Assembly (NCBI RefSeq): GCF_039535785.1
Contig: NZ_BAAAXV010000001.1
Location: forward strand, 1,240,001 to 1,304,000
Direction: 5' to 3'
Source: Nonomuraea helvata
Lineage (GTDB): Bacteria > Actinomycetota > Actinomycetes > Streptosporangiales > Streptosporangiaceae
DNA length: 64,000 bases
Both the position numbers and the translations under genes were made by a program. Shown here piece by piece: positions 16,526-24,649 of this stretch (the stretch's first letter is position 1; every line of letters begins with the position of its first letter). A model generated the notes under the pieces. The model was not told the origin of the DNA. It did not search any database and saw nothing but the letters and a program-made list of their open reading frames with translations.

Positions 16526-16978
16526 GTGACGCCCCAGAGTGAGGACGAGGTCTGGCGGCAGATCGTCGCGTCCTTCAACGACACCGCCGAGCGCGACTCG
16601 GCCGACCAGCCATGGCCGGACAGCGAGAACGTCCCCCCGGAGCCCACCCGCCGGGTCGTGAAACCCTCCGAGGAGCCCTTGCCCGACGAGGACACCGACG
16701 AGGACTCCGAAGAGGAGGAGGGCGGGGAGGAGGGGCACTTCGAGCCGCCCCCGCCGCCTCCGCTGCCCAAGCTCGACCTGCCGACCAAGCTGGCGTGGGT
16801 GGCGCTGTTCGGCGGCCCCGCCTACCTTCTCGTCGCCGCGATGGCGAGCTGGCACATGGAGGGATGGGCGCTGTTCACGGCGGTGGCGGCGTTCATCGGC
16901 GGGTTCGTGGCGCTGGTGGTGCGCATGGGCGACGGGCCGCCCAACGACTCGGGCTGGGACGACGGCGCCGTCCTCTGA
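16526..16978 (+). CDS. Conserved acidic two-TM membrane protein
   Basis: A 150-residue protein of unknown function. The N-terminal half is strongly acidic, with a run of Asp/Glu around residues 55-70 followed by a proline stretch. Two TM helices follow (LAWVALFGGPAYLLVAAM and LFTAVAAFIGGFVALVV), then a short acidic tail. The acidic half is predicted cytoplasmic. The GTG start at 16526 has GGAGAGG upstream. It probably shares a transcript with the esterase. I do not recognise the family beyond its recurrence in actinomycetes. Confidence 0.7.
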   Translation: MTPQSEDEVWRQIVASFNDTAERDSADQPWPDSENVPPEPTRRVVKPSEEPLPDEDTDEDSEEEEGGEEGHFEPPPPPPLPKLDLPTKLAWVALFGGPAYLLVAAMASWHMEGWALFTAVAAFIGGFVALVVRMGDGPPNDSGWDDGAVL

Positions 16979-17067
16979 CGGCCGAAGGACCCCGGCACCG
17001 TCGCGACGGGACGGGACGGGACCGCTTGCCGTGGAGGTCCCTTCGAAGGCAGGCGGTCCGCCGGGCG

Positions 17068-18180
17068 TCAGGACTTCGAGGTGACGCTCTTGGGGGCGAA
17101 CGACTCCACCACGTCGGTGTAGCGGTCACGCGTGTCGACCACGTGCCCCACACCCCACACCGCGCCCTTGCCGGCGAGGTAGGCCACCGCCTGGAGCCGC
17201 ACGTTGCTCCTGTCCTTCTGGGCGCCGCCGCGGATGGTCTCGCAGTCGCCCTTCTCGCAGCGCAGCATGAACGGCTCCGTGGCCCGCGACGGGTCGTAGC
17301 CGGCCATCCAGTAGCGGCCCTTGCCGTCGCCGGTCACGCCGTAGAGCCGGGCGTCGGAGACGGGCAGCGGCTGCTCGCGCCAGCGCTTGCCGTTCCAGGT
17401 CAGCATGAGGGGCGAGATGTCGCCGGGGCCGCGGTAGACGCCGCCGACGGCCACTGCCCGCTTGGCGCTGTCGGCCTGCACGTCACGCAGGTAGCCGCCG
17501 GGGATCGAGGGCACCGGCATGGACTTCCACGAGCCGCCCGAGTAGTGCATGATCAGCGGCTCGACGCCCGTGTCGCCGACGGCGAACCCGTCGTCCACCG
17601 CGTAGAGCGCGCCCTTCTCCTTGGTCTGCTGCACGGTCCAGGAGCTGCCCTGGCCGGTGAGGATGAGGCCCTGCTTGTCGCGGCTGCCGACCGCCACGAT
17701 CCGCCCCGACTCGGCGTCGACGCCGCCGAGCCAGTCGCCTGCCCGCAGCCCCTGTGGCCTGACCCGGTCGAACCCCGTCACGTCGCCGTGGGCGATGTAC
17801 GGCAGCCCGTCGTGCCCGTCGCCGACCGCCCACACGTCGGACGCGGAGTCGGCGGCCAGCCCGCGCAGGTTGCCCGCGGACGCGGCGTCGCGGACGGGGA
17901 CCTCGGACCAGCCGCTGCCGTCCCAGTGGCGGATGGTGCCGCGGTTCTTCCAGACGTCCCAGATCTCCTGCTGGCCGACGGCCCACACGTCGCTGGAGGA
18001 GACGGCGAGCACGTCGGAGAGCGAGCCGTCGGCCTGGAGGCGCACGCTGGTCGACTGCTGCCACGCCTCTATCGTGGCGGGGCGGCGAGGTTCGGCATGC
18101 GCGGCGGGCGTGGCCTGCGTCAAGGCCACGGACGTCGCCAAGATCAAGGAGAGCGCACGCCGCTGAGAGCGACGGGTCAT
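17068..18180 (-). CDS. Secreted beta-propeller-like protein
   Basis: A 370-residue exported protein. The signal peptide has an RRSQRR n-region, a hydrophobic LSLILATSVALT core and an AHA cleavage site. The mature part repeats a W-containing motif (VSSSDVWAVGQQEIW, DSASDVWAVGDG, VWGVGHVVDT), as in Kelch/BNR-like propellers. A CEKGDCET segment could form a disulfide. The function is unknown. ATG at 18180 lacks a ribosome site but follows TAGCAT at about a -10 distance, so a leaderless message is likely. Confidence 0.75.
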   Translation of the reverse strand: MTRRSQRRALSLILATSVALTQATPAAHAEPRRPATIEAWQQSTSVRLQADGSLSDVLAVSSSDVWAVGQQEIWDVWKNRGTIRHWDGSGWSEVPVRDAASAGNLRGLAADSASDVWAVGDGHDGLPYIAHGDVTGFDRVRPQGLRAGDWLGGVDAESGRIVAVGSRDKQGLILTGQGSSWTVQQTKEKGALYAVDDGFAVGDTGVEPLIMHYSGGSWKSMPVPSIPGGYLRDVQADSAKRAVAVGGVYRGPGDISPLMLTWNGKRWREQPLPVSDARLYGVTGDGKGRYWMAGYDPSRATEPFMLRCEKGDCETIRGGAQKDRSNVRLQAVAYLAGKGAVWGVGHVVDTRDRYTDVVESFAPKSVTSKS

Positions 18181-18217
18181 GAGCAAATGCTACGGGCTGG
18201 GGGGCACGCCTTGCCCG

Positions 18218-18907
18218 TTAGTGCCCAACTCGCAACTCTGCGATAACCGGCAGATGGTCGCTGGCTCCGGCCAGATCGGTGATCGGGGCGTCCGCTCCCC
18301 CGCACGACACGACCCGCGCGTCGCGCGCGGCGAACACGCCGTCGATGCGGAGCGCGGGCCGGGCGGCCGTGAACGTCAGGCCGTCGCCCTCGGGCGCCAC
18401 GGCGTAGCAGTCGGCCAGCCGCGCGGCGAGAAAACGCCAGGCGGGCTGGTAGGCCTGCTCGTTGAGGTCGCCGCCGAGCACGATCGTGGCCCCGAAGCGG
18501 CCGGCCGCCCGCTCCATGAGCGCGACGGCCTCGGCGGCGTGGTGCACCCTGGCCGGGCCGTTCAGATCCAGATGGAGTGAGCCGACCGCCAGGCGGGCGC
18601 CGTCCACCTCCAGCACGGCGAGCGCGAGCGCGCGCCGCTCCAGCCCGAGGAAGACCCGCAGCGCGTGGCTCTCGGCGTGCAGCACCCTGACGCGCGGGCC
18701 GGCGAACACGGCCACGCCGCCGACCCGGCCGGGCGTGGCGACGCGCAGGCCCGCCCCGGCGGCCAGAGCGGCACGCCGGGACTTCCTGAGCCTGGGTGCC
18801 TCCTGCACGCAGAGCACGTCGGCGCGCAGGGCGGTGATCACCCTGGTCAACGCGGGCACGCTGTCGCGCATCCCGCGTACGTTGTAGGTCGCGACCCGGA
18901 CCGTCAG
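18218..18907 (-). CDS. Endonuclease/exonuclease/phosphatase (EEP) family protein, apparent CTG start
   Basis: A metal-dependent EEP-fold hydrolase of about 229 residues. All core motifs are present: RVATYNVRG (N), LCVQEAP (E), GDLNEQAY (D and N) and the terminal GASDHLPVIAEL (D-H). No ATG, GTG or TTG occurs between the family N-terminus and the upstream frame. The only reasonable initiator is CTG at 18907, which forms a four-base CTGA overlap with the stop of the ROK kinase, just like the ATGA couplings elsewhere in this window. The substrate (nucleic acid, phosphoinositide or other) is unknown. Confidence 0.75.
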   Translation of the reverse strand: MTVRVATYNVRGMRDSVPALTRVITALRADVLCVQEAPRLRKSRRAALAAGAGLRVATPGRVGGVAVFAGPRVRVLHAESHALRVFLGLERRALALAVLEVDGARLAVGSLHLDLNGPARVHHAAEAVALMERAAGRFGATIVLGGDLNEQAYQPAWRFLAARLADCYAVAPEGDGLTFTAARPALRIDGVFAARDARVVSCGGADAPITDLAGASDHLPVIAELRVGH

Positions 18908-19836
18908 CGCAGCCTGGCCAGGTCGGCCGCGCCCACCACCCCCGCGGAGGCGCCCAGCTCGGCCAGCCTGATCTCGGCGAGCGGCCGGTGGCCGTGGCCG
19001 GTCACCCGCTCGGCGAAGGCCTGCCGCGCCCGGTCGATGAACAGGTCGGCGGCACGGGAGACACCGCCGCCCACGATGAAGCAGCCGGGGTCGAGGACGC
19101 CGGCCAGATCGGCCATGCCCTGGCCCAGCCAGTCGGCCAGGCTGGCGAACGCGGCCAGCGAGGCCTCGTCGCCCAGCCGCGCGGCCTCGGTCACCTCCTC
19201 GCCCTCGATCTTGCCGCCGGCCAGTCCGAGCAGGATCTTCGCCTGTTCGGGGTGCGCGTCGGCGATCTCCCTGGCGTCCTTGACGAGGGCCTGGCCGCTG
19301 GCGTACTGCTCCCAGCAGCCGACGTTGCCGCAGCCGCACTGCCGCCCTCCGGGCAGGACCTGCATGTGGCCCATCTCGGCGCCCATGCCCCAGCGGCCGC
19401 GGTAGAGGACGCCGTCGAAGACGAGGCCGCCGCCGATGCCGGTGCCGAGCGTGACGCAGACCACGTGGGACTGGCCCCGTCCGGCGCCGAACCTGGTCTC
19501 GCCCCAGGCCATCGCGTTGGCGTCGTTCTCGATCACGACCGGCAGGCCGACGAGGTCGCTGATCTTCTTCTGCAGCGGCTCGTCGCGCCAGGCGAGGTTG
19601 GGAGCGAAGCGGATCATCGAGCGGGTCTCGTCGACGAACCCGGCTGCGCCGACCCCGACGGCCTCGATGGTCCTGCCCGCGCTCAGCTCGCGAACGACGT
19701 CGGCGACCGTCTCGGCCACCACGTCGGGACGGTCGGCGGCGGTGGGCCTGAGCGTGTGTTCGACGATCTGGCCCTTGTCGTCGACCACACCGGCGGCCAC
19801 CTTGGTCCCGCCGATGTCGACACCGATCGTGAGCAT
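18904..19836 (-). CDS. glkA: ROK-family glucokinase
   Basis: A 310-residue ATP-dependent glucose kinase. The phosphate loop is IGVDIGGTKVAAGVVD, the sugar/catalytic region is ENDANAMAWGE, and the ROK zinc motif is CGCGNVGCWEQYASG. In Streptomyces the orthologue is central to glucose repression. The ATG at 19836 has AAGGGG upstream. It lies in a same-strand group with a DUF5304-like gene, an ArsA ATPase and an SRPBCC gene, an order I recall from Streptomyces. The downstream EEP gene overlaps its stop. Confidence 0.92.
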   Translation of the reverse strand: MLTIGVDIGGTKVAAGVVDDKGQIVEHTLRPTAADRPDVVAETVADVVRELSAGRTIEAVGVGAAGFVDETRSMIRFAPNLAWRDEPLQKKISDLVGLPVVIENDANAMAWGETRFGAGRGQSHVVCVTLGTGIGGGLVFDGVLYRGRWGMGAEMGHMQVLPGGRQCGCGNVGCWEQYASGQALVKDAREIADAHPEQAKILLGLAGGKIEGEEVTEAARLGDEASLAAFASLADWLGQGMADLAGVLDPGCFIVGGGVSRAADLFIDRARQAFAERVTGHGHRPLAEIRLAELGASAGVVGAADLARLR

Positions 19837-19851
19837 TGCCCCTTGTTCTCC

Positions 19852-20283
19852 CTATCCCAAATCTATGTGTTCGACGTTGTCGTGGCGGTCCTGGCGGTCC
19901 TGGCGGTCACGGTCGTCGCGCGGCCTGCGGGGGGCGGGCTTGCTGATCGCGTCGAACGCGCCGCGGAACGCGGCGAACAGCTCGCCGCCCGCGGCCATCA
20001 GGTGCCCGGTCACGTCGCCGCCCGACTCGCGCTGCGCCGCGATGGCCCGGCACCACGGGCAGGCGCGGCAGATGTACTCGTCGTGGGGCTCGGACACGGC
20101 CTCCTCCCACACGTCACGCTCGCGGCGGCCTCCGCCGCCGCCGGTGAACGAGTTGAACACGCTCTTGCCGACCTGGCGGGTGGCCCGCCCCTGGATCGAC
20201 TCGAACAGCTTGCGCGCCTCGTCGGCGACGGTGCCGATCGGGTCTCTGTCGTTGTCGTTGCTGTTGTTGCTGCTCTCGGTCAT
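19852..20283 (-). CDS. DUF5304-like protein with CxxCPWC motif
   Basis: A 143-residue soluble protein. It starts with an Asn/Ser/Asp-rich tail, then an amphipathic region, then YICRACPWCRAIAAQRESGGDVTGHL (a possible metal or redox Cys pair set), and ends in a charged RDRQDRQDRHD repeat. It matches the protein that sits beside glucokinase in streptomycetes; SCO2127, encoded next to glkA in S. coelicolor, has been linked to glucose repression and uptake (from memory). The biochemical role is unknown. GGGAGG lies before ATG 20283. The glucokinase ATG is 15 bases downstream of its stop, so co-translation is likely. Confidence 0.75.
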   Translation of the reverse strand: MTESSNNSNDNDRDPIGTVADEARKLFESIQGRATRQVGKSVFNSFTGGGGGRRERDVWEEAVSEPHDEYICRACPWCRAIAAQRESGGDVTGHLMAAGGELFAAFRGAFDAISKPAPRRPRDDRDRQDRQDRHDNVEHIDLG

Positions 20284-20325
20284 GGGCCCTCCCTGCCTCT
20301 GGGGTCGCTCATCCTCCTCAACTCA

Positions 20326-21486
20326 TCAGGACGCGGATTCGCTCCCCGGGCTGAAACCTACCCGCAGCACGCCGTCCCGGAGCGCGGCTCCACTGATCTT
20401 CCTGCGGGCCAGCGCGGTGGGCAGCGCCAGGATCCGCCGGTACGGCCCCGCCGTGACGATCAGCTCGTCGCCCTTGCGGGCCAGGTCGACGTCGCCGCGG
20501 TCGGCGCCGGGCAGGGCGAGCACGAGCTCGTCCGCGCTCAGCCGCAGCGGCGGCTCGACGGCGTGGGCGGCGAACGGGTCGGAGTCGCCGTACATCGCCT
20601 CGCCCACCGAGGCCAGCGCGTCCGTGCCGACGGGCTCGGCGGGCAGGTAGGGGACCACGTGGATGGGCAGCGGCGCGAACGACTGCTCCGCCTCGCCCAG
20701 CAGCCGGGTCTGCGCCGCCGCCCACTGGGCGCGCCACTCGTCGGCGCCGCCGGAGGGGAAGACGCGGTTGGCGATGACGGCGTCGACGCGGTAGCCGTAC
20801 AGGCTGAGTGAGGTGAGGGTGCGCCTGGCCTCGGCGAGCACCACGGACTCGGGCGTGAACACCAGCCGGACGGAGGCGTGGTCGCCGGTGAGCAGCTCGC
20901 GTACCTCCATGAGGCCGCGGTGCAGGCGCTCGCCCGCGCTCATGACCTCCTCGCCGGGCGCGCTGACGTGGGCCACGCTGCGCACGAACGGCGAGACGAG
21001 CCGCATGAGCTTGCGGCCGACCGGCAGGAGCCTGCTGACGTGCCAGTCGAGCGCCTCGGGCAGGGCCAGCAGCCGCAGCGTCTCGGCGGTGGGCGCGCAG
21101 TCGACGACGATCACGTCCCAGCGGCCCTCGCGGGCGTGCTCGCGCAGCTCGAGCAGGGCGATGAGCTCCTCGGCGCCGGGCAGCACGGTGATCTCCTCGG
21201 AGGTGATCTCGTCGAGGCCCAGCTCGCCCAGCACCCCCTTGGCGTACTGCTGCAGCTCGCCCCAGTGGCGCTCCAGCGACTTCTGCGTGTCGACCTGGTG
21301 GAGGTGGAGGCCCGGTGCGATCTCTCCGGGCTCCACGGCGAGCGCGTCGGCCAGCGAGTGCGCGGTGTCGGTCGAGACGACCAGCGTCTTGAGCCCGCGC
21401 CTGGCGGCGAGCGTGGCCGTGGCGGCGGCGGCCGTGGTCTTGCCGACGCCGCCCTTTCCGGTGAAGAGCAGGACCCGGGGACTCAA
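20326..21486 (-). CDS. ArsA/Get3-family ATPase with HSP20-like C-terminal domain
   Basis: A 386-residue single-domain ArsA-type ATPase. The deviant Walker A is FTGKGGVGKTT, switch I region is VVSTDTAHSLADAL, and the Walker B-like segment is VIVVDCAPTAETL. Residues ~315-386 form the ArsA HSP20-like domain (LSADELVLALPGADRGDVDLARKGDELIVTAG). No arsenite-binding Cys triad or arsB neighbour is visible, so this is not arsenic resistance; a targeting or chaperone role, as for Get3, is conceivable. The start is TTG at 21486, one base after the SRPBCC stop, with GAAGG as its ribosome site. Confidence 0.85.
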   Translation of the reverse strand: MSPRVLLFTGKGGVGKTTAAAATATLAARRGLKTLVVSTDTAHSLADALAVEPGEIAPGLHLHQVDTQKSLERHWGELQQYAKGVLGELGLDEITSEEITVLPGAEELIALLELREHAREGRWDVIVVDCAPTAETLRLLALPEALDWHVSRLLPVGRKLMRLVSPFVRSVAHVSAPGEEVMSAGERLHRGLMEVRELLTGDHASVRLVFTPESVVLAEARRTLTSLSLYGYRVDAVIANRVFPSGGADEWRAQWAAAQTRLLGEAEQSFAPLPIHVVPYLPAEPVGTDALASVGEAMYGDSDPFAAHAVEPPLRLSADELVLALPGADRGDVDLARKGDELIVTAGPYRRILALPTALARRKISGAALRDGVLRVGFSPGSESAS

Positions 21487-21487
21487 C

Positions 21488-21925
21488 TCAGCGACCTTCG
21501 ACGCGCTTCTTGAGGCCCTTGAGCGCGGTGTCCACGATCACCTTCTCCGCCTTGCGCTTGACCAGGCCGATCATGGGGACGCTGAGATCGACCGTGAGCT
21601 CGTACGTCACCTCCGTGCCACTGCCCGTGTCGGCGAGCCGGTAACTCCCACGCAGATCGGAGACCATCTTGCCCGGCTCGACCACCTTCCAGCTCACGCC
21701 GTCGTCGCCCTGCCAGGCATAGCCGAGGGTGTAGGTGTCGCTGATCATGCCGGCGTCGAGGGCGAACCGCACCGTCTCCGGCCTGCCGTCGCCGTCCGTG
21801 GTGAGGACCTCGGCGCTCTTGACCTGCCCGGCCCACTCCGGGTACGTGGGGAAGTCCGCGATCACCGCCATGACCTCGGGCCGGCCTGCGCTGATGGTGG
21901 TGCTCGAAGTGGTGCGATCAGCCAT
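21488..21925 (-). CDS. SRPBCC-family (START-like) protein
   Basis: A 145-residue helix-grip protein of the polyketide cyclase/START superfamily, with the usual VMAVIADFPTYPEWAGQVKSAEVL beginning and a long C-terminal helix (MIGLVKRKAEKVIVDTALKGLKKRVEG). Such proteins bind a hydrophobic ligand; this standalone type is common next to ArsA genes in actinomycetes. ATG 21925 (ribosome site GGTGG) is chosen over an in-frame ATG six codons upstream. A 48-bp tandem duplication lies directly upstream. It is the first gene of the SRPBCC-ArsA-DUF5304-ROK-EEP series. Confidence 0.8.
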   Translation of the reverse strand: MADRTTSSTTISAGRPEVMAVIADFPTYPEWAGQVKSAEVLTTDGDGRPETVRFALDAGMISDTYTLGYAWQGDDGVSWKVVEPGKMVSDLRGSYRLADTGSGTEVTYELTVDLSVPMIGLVKRKAEKVIVDTALKGLKKRVEGR

Positions 21926-21929
21926 GCGA

Positions 21930-22025
21930 CCACCGTAGTGCACAATCCGCTACTTGCGGAGGACCGCTGAACGCGGCCCACCGTAGTGCACAATCCGCTA
22001 CTTGCGGTGGACCGCTGAACGCGTC
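21930..22025. repeat. Two tandem 48-bp direct repeats (46/48 identical)
   Basis: Copies at 21930-21977 and 21978-22025 differ at only two bases. Each contains a GTAG...CTAC dyad. The first copy lies immediately upstream of the SRPBCC start and the second ends eight bases before the metallophosphatase stop, so the duplication multiplies whatever promoter or terminator the unit carries. Confidence 0.9.
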
Positions 22026-22032
22026 CCGGCGG

Positions 22033-22800
22033 TCACCACTCGAGGACGAACGGGACGCCCTTCCCACGGAAGTGGCCGACGTTCACGCATTCGGTGCGGC
22101 CGATGCGGGCGCGCGCGTGGAGCGGGTTGTGCACGTGCCCGAACAGGGCGTAGCGCGGCTGCGTACGCCTGATCGCCTCCAGCGTGGCCTGGCTGCCGCG
22201 CTCGAACCGCCTGGCCACGACGTCGTAGAGCAGCTCGGGCACGGCCGGCGGGATGTGGCAGCACAGCACGTCGACCTCGCCGACCGCCTCGACCTTGGCC
22301 GCGTACTCCTCGTCGCCGATCTCGTACGGCGTGCGGTAGGGCGTCTGCAGCCCGCCGCCCACGAACCCGAACCGCAGGCCGCCGATCTCCGCCACCTCCC
22401 CGTCGAGCACCTGGAGACCCGGCCGCAGATAGTCGGCCCACAGGCGCGGCAGGTCCACGTTGCCGTAGGTGAGGTAGGCCGGGGTGGGCATGGCGGCGAA
22501 GAGGGTCTCGTACTGGGAGCGCACGCGGCGTTCGATGTGCTCGCGCGGGTCGCCGTCGAGCGTGGCCCACAGGCTCGCCGACATGGCCCTGGCCTCGTCG
22601 AACCGCTTGGCCGTGCGCAGCGCGATGAACTCGGCGGCCCGCTCCGCGCCGAACAGTTCGGGGAAGATGCCCTGCGCGTGATCGTCGTAGTCGATGAAGA
22701 GGATCAGGTCGCCCAGGCAGACCAGCGCGTCCGCGCCGTCGCCCGCCCTGGCCAACGCGTCGGCTCTGCCGTGGACGTCGCTGACGACATGGACCTTCAT
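22033..22800 (-). CDS. Calcineurin-like metallophosphoesterase
   Basis: A 255-residue cytoplasmic metallophosphatase. Dinuclear metal ligands are in VVSDVHGRADAL (D-x-H), LVCLGDLILFIDYDD (G-D), YGNVD (GN), VLCCHIPPAV (H) and FGHVHNPLH (GHxH). An inserted helical cap (RAAEFIALRTAKRFDEARAM) follows the second motif. The substrate is unknown. ATG at 22800 has no ribosome site but is preceded by TAGTAT seven bases upstream, consistent with a leaderless transcript. The longer upstream frame is antisense to the acyl-CoA synthetase. Confidence 0.85.
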   Translation of the reverse strand: MKVHVVSDVHGRADALARAGDGADALVCLGDLILFIDYDDHAQGIFPELFGAERAAEFIALRTAKRFDEARAMSASLWATLDGDPREHIERRVRSQYETLFAAMPTPAYLTYGNVDLPRLWADYLRPGLQVLDGEVAEIGGLRFGFVGGGLQTPYRTPYEIGDEEYAAKVEAVGEVDVLCCHIPPAVPELLYDVVARRFERGSQATLEAIRRTQPRYALFGHVHNPLHARARIGRTECVNVGHFRGKGVPFVLEW

Positions 22801-22903
22801 GGAGCAAATACTAGATGTCCGACTGCTAGCGTGAACGTTGAGACTACCCGTCCGTAACTTGACGCGGTAACGTCCAGGCGGTCCCCGAAGAGGAGTTTGA
22901 TCC

Positions 22904-24649
22904 GTGCGCGAGTACAGCGTTCCCGTCCTGGTCGATGTGCCTGCTTCCGCCAGCCTGTCCGACATCGTCTTCAGGCGGGCCGAGCAGGAGCCGGGCACCG
23001 TGGTGATGCGCCGCAAGACCGATGCCGGCTGGCCGGCGGTCACCGCGTCGGAGTTCCGCGACCAGGTGGCCGAGGTGGCCAAGGGCCTGATCGCGGCGGG
23101 GATCTCGCACGGCGACAGGGTCGCGCTGATGTCGCGCACCAGGTACGAGTGGACGCTGGTCGACTACGCCAACTGGGCGATCGGGGCGGTCACCGTACCG
23201 ATCTACGAGACGTCGTCGGCCGAGCAGGTCCGGTGGATCCTGTCCGACAGCGAGGCCAAGGCGGTCTTCGTCGAGCTGGACGAGCACGAGGAGACCGTCA
23301 GGGAGGCCGCGCCCGAGCTGAAGCAGGTCTGGCGGATCGACGGCGCCCTGGACACGGGCGACGTCTCCGACGCCGACGTGGACCAGCGGCGCGAGCAGGT
23401 GGTCCTGGCTGACCTCGCCACGGTCGTCTACACCTCGGGCACCACCGGACGTCCCAAGGGCTGCCGCATCACCCACGACAACCTGCTCTTCACCGCGCTC
23501 AACGTGCTGCGCGGCCCGCTGGAGCCGCTGTTCGCCACCAAGGACCCGGCGGCCCTGCTGTTCCTGCCGCTGGCGCACATCCTCGCCCGGATCATCCAGG
23601 TGGTGCTGCTGGAGGCGGGCGCGGTCATCGCGCACACCCCCAACATGAAGAACGTCGCCCCCGACCTGCAGGACTTCCGGCCCACGTTCCTGCTGGGCGT
23701 GCCCCGCGTGTTCGAGAAGGTCTACAACGGCGCCGAGCAGAAGGCCATCGCGGGCGGCAAGGGCAAGATCTTCGCCCGCGCCGTGGACGTGGCGATGGAC
23801 TCGAGCCGCGCCTCCGCCACCGGCGCGCCGCTCGGGCTCCGGCTGAAGCACGCGCTGTTCGACCGGCTGGTGTACACCAAGCTCCGCGCGGCCACGGGCG
23901 GCCGCCTCTCGGCCGCGGTCTCCGGCGGCGGCGCGCTCGGCGAGCGGCTCGGCCACTTCTTCAGGGGCGTCGGCATCGAGGTCTTCGAGGGGTACGGCCT
24001 GACGGAGACGACAGGACCGTGCACGGTCAACATGCCGTACGCCAACAAGATCGGCACGGTCGGCAAGCCGCTGCCCGGCGTGAGCCTGCGCATCGCCGAC
24101 GACGGGGAGATCCTGGCCAAGGGCAGGAACGTCTTCCCCGGCTACTGGAAGAACGACGAGGCCACCGCCGACGTGATCGACGACGGCGGCTGGTTCCACA
24201 CGGGCGACATCGGCGAGCTGGACGCCGACGGCTACCTGCGGATCACGGGGCGCAAGAAGGAGATCCTGGTGACCGCGGCGGGCAAGAACGTCGCCCCCGG
24301 GCCGATGGAGGACGCGCTGCGCGCCCACCCGCTGATCTCCCAGGCGATGATCGTCGGTGACGGCCGCCCCTTCGTCGCCGCCCTGATCACGCTCGACCCC
24401 GAGGCCCTGCCCGCCGGGTCCTCCGTGGCGGAGCTGCGCAAGGACCCCGCGGTGCTGGCGGACGTCCAGGCGGCGGTGGACCGGGCGAACCTGCAGGTGT
24501 CGAAGGCCGAGCAGATCAAGAAGTTCACGATCCTGGACGGCGACATCACCGAGGACAGCGGTCACCTGACGCCCACGCTGAAGGTCAAGCGCAACCTGGT
24601 CATGCGCGACTTCGCCAAGGAGATCGACGAGCTCTACGACGGCAATTAG
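22904..24649 (+). CDS. Long-chain fatty acid-CoA ligase (FadD15-like)
   Basis: A 581-residue AMP-forming synthetase that activates fatty acids with ATP and CoA at the membrane face. It contains the P-loop-like YTSGTTGRPKGC, the GYGLTETTGP motif, the TGDIGELDADGYL hinge region and the catalytic lysine region near the C-terminus (LTPTLKVKRN). Its length matches actinobacterial FadD15 (~600). GTG at 22904 has GAGGAG upstream. The stop TAG shares two bases with the TAA of the convergent glycosyltransferase. Confidence 0.92.
   Translation: MREYSVPVLVDVPASASLSDIVFRRAEQEPGTVVMRRKTDAGWPAVTASEFRDQVAEVAKGLIAAGISHGDRVALMSRTRYEWTLVDYANWAIGAVTVPIYETSSAEQVRWILSDSEAKAVFVELDEHEETVREAAPELKQVWRIDGALDTGDVSDADVDQRREQVVLADLATVVYTSGTTGRPKGCRITHDNLLFTALNVLRGPLEPLFATKDPAALLFLPLAHILARIIQVVLLEAGAVIAHTPNMKNVAPDLQDFRPTFLLGVPRVFEKVYNGAEQKAIAGGKGKIFARAVDVAMDSSRASATGAPLGLRLKHALFDRLVYTKLRAATGGRLSAAVSGGGALGERLGHFFRGVGIEVFEGYGLTETTGPCTVNMPYANKIGTVGKPLPGVSLRIADDGEILAKGRNVFPGYWKNDEATADVIDDGGWFHTGDIGELDADGYLRITGRKKEILVTAAGKNVAPGPMEDALRAHPLISQAMIVGDGRPFVAALITLDPEALPAGSSVAELRKDPAVLADVQAAVDRANLQVSKAEQIKKFTILDGDITEDSGHLTPTLKVKRNLVMRDFAKEIDELYDGN

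Noticed and set aside
20326-21486. Arsenic resistance from the ArsA-type ATPase
   Set aside because: Single ATPase unit with an HSP20-like tail, no metalloid-binding Cys triad and no arsB, arsC or arsR nearby.
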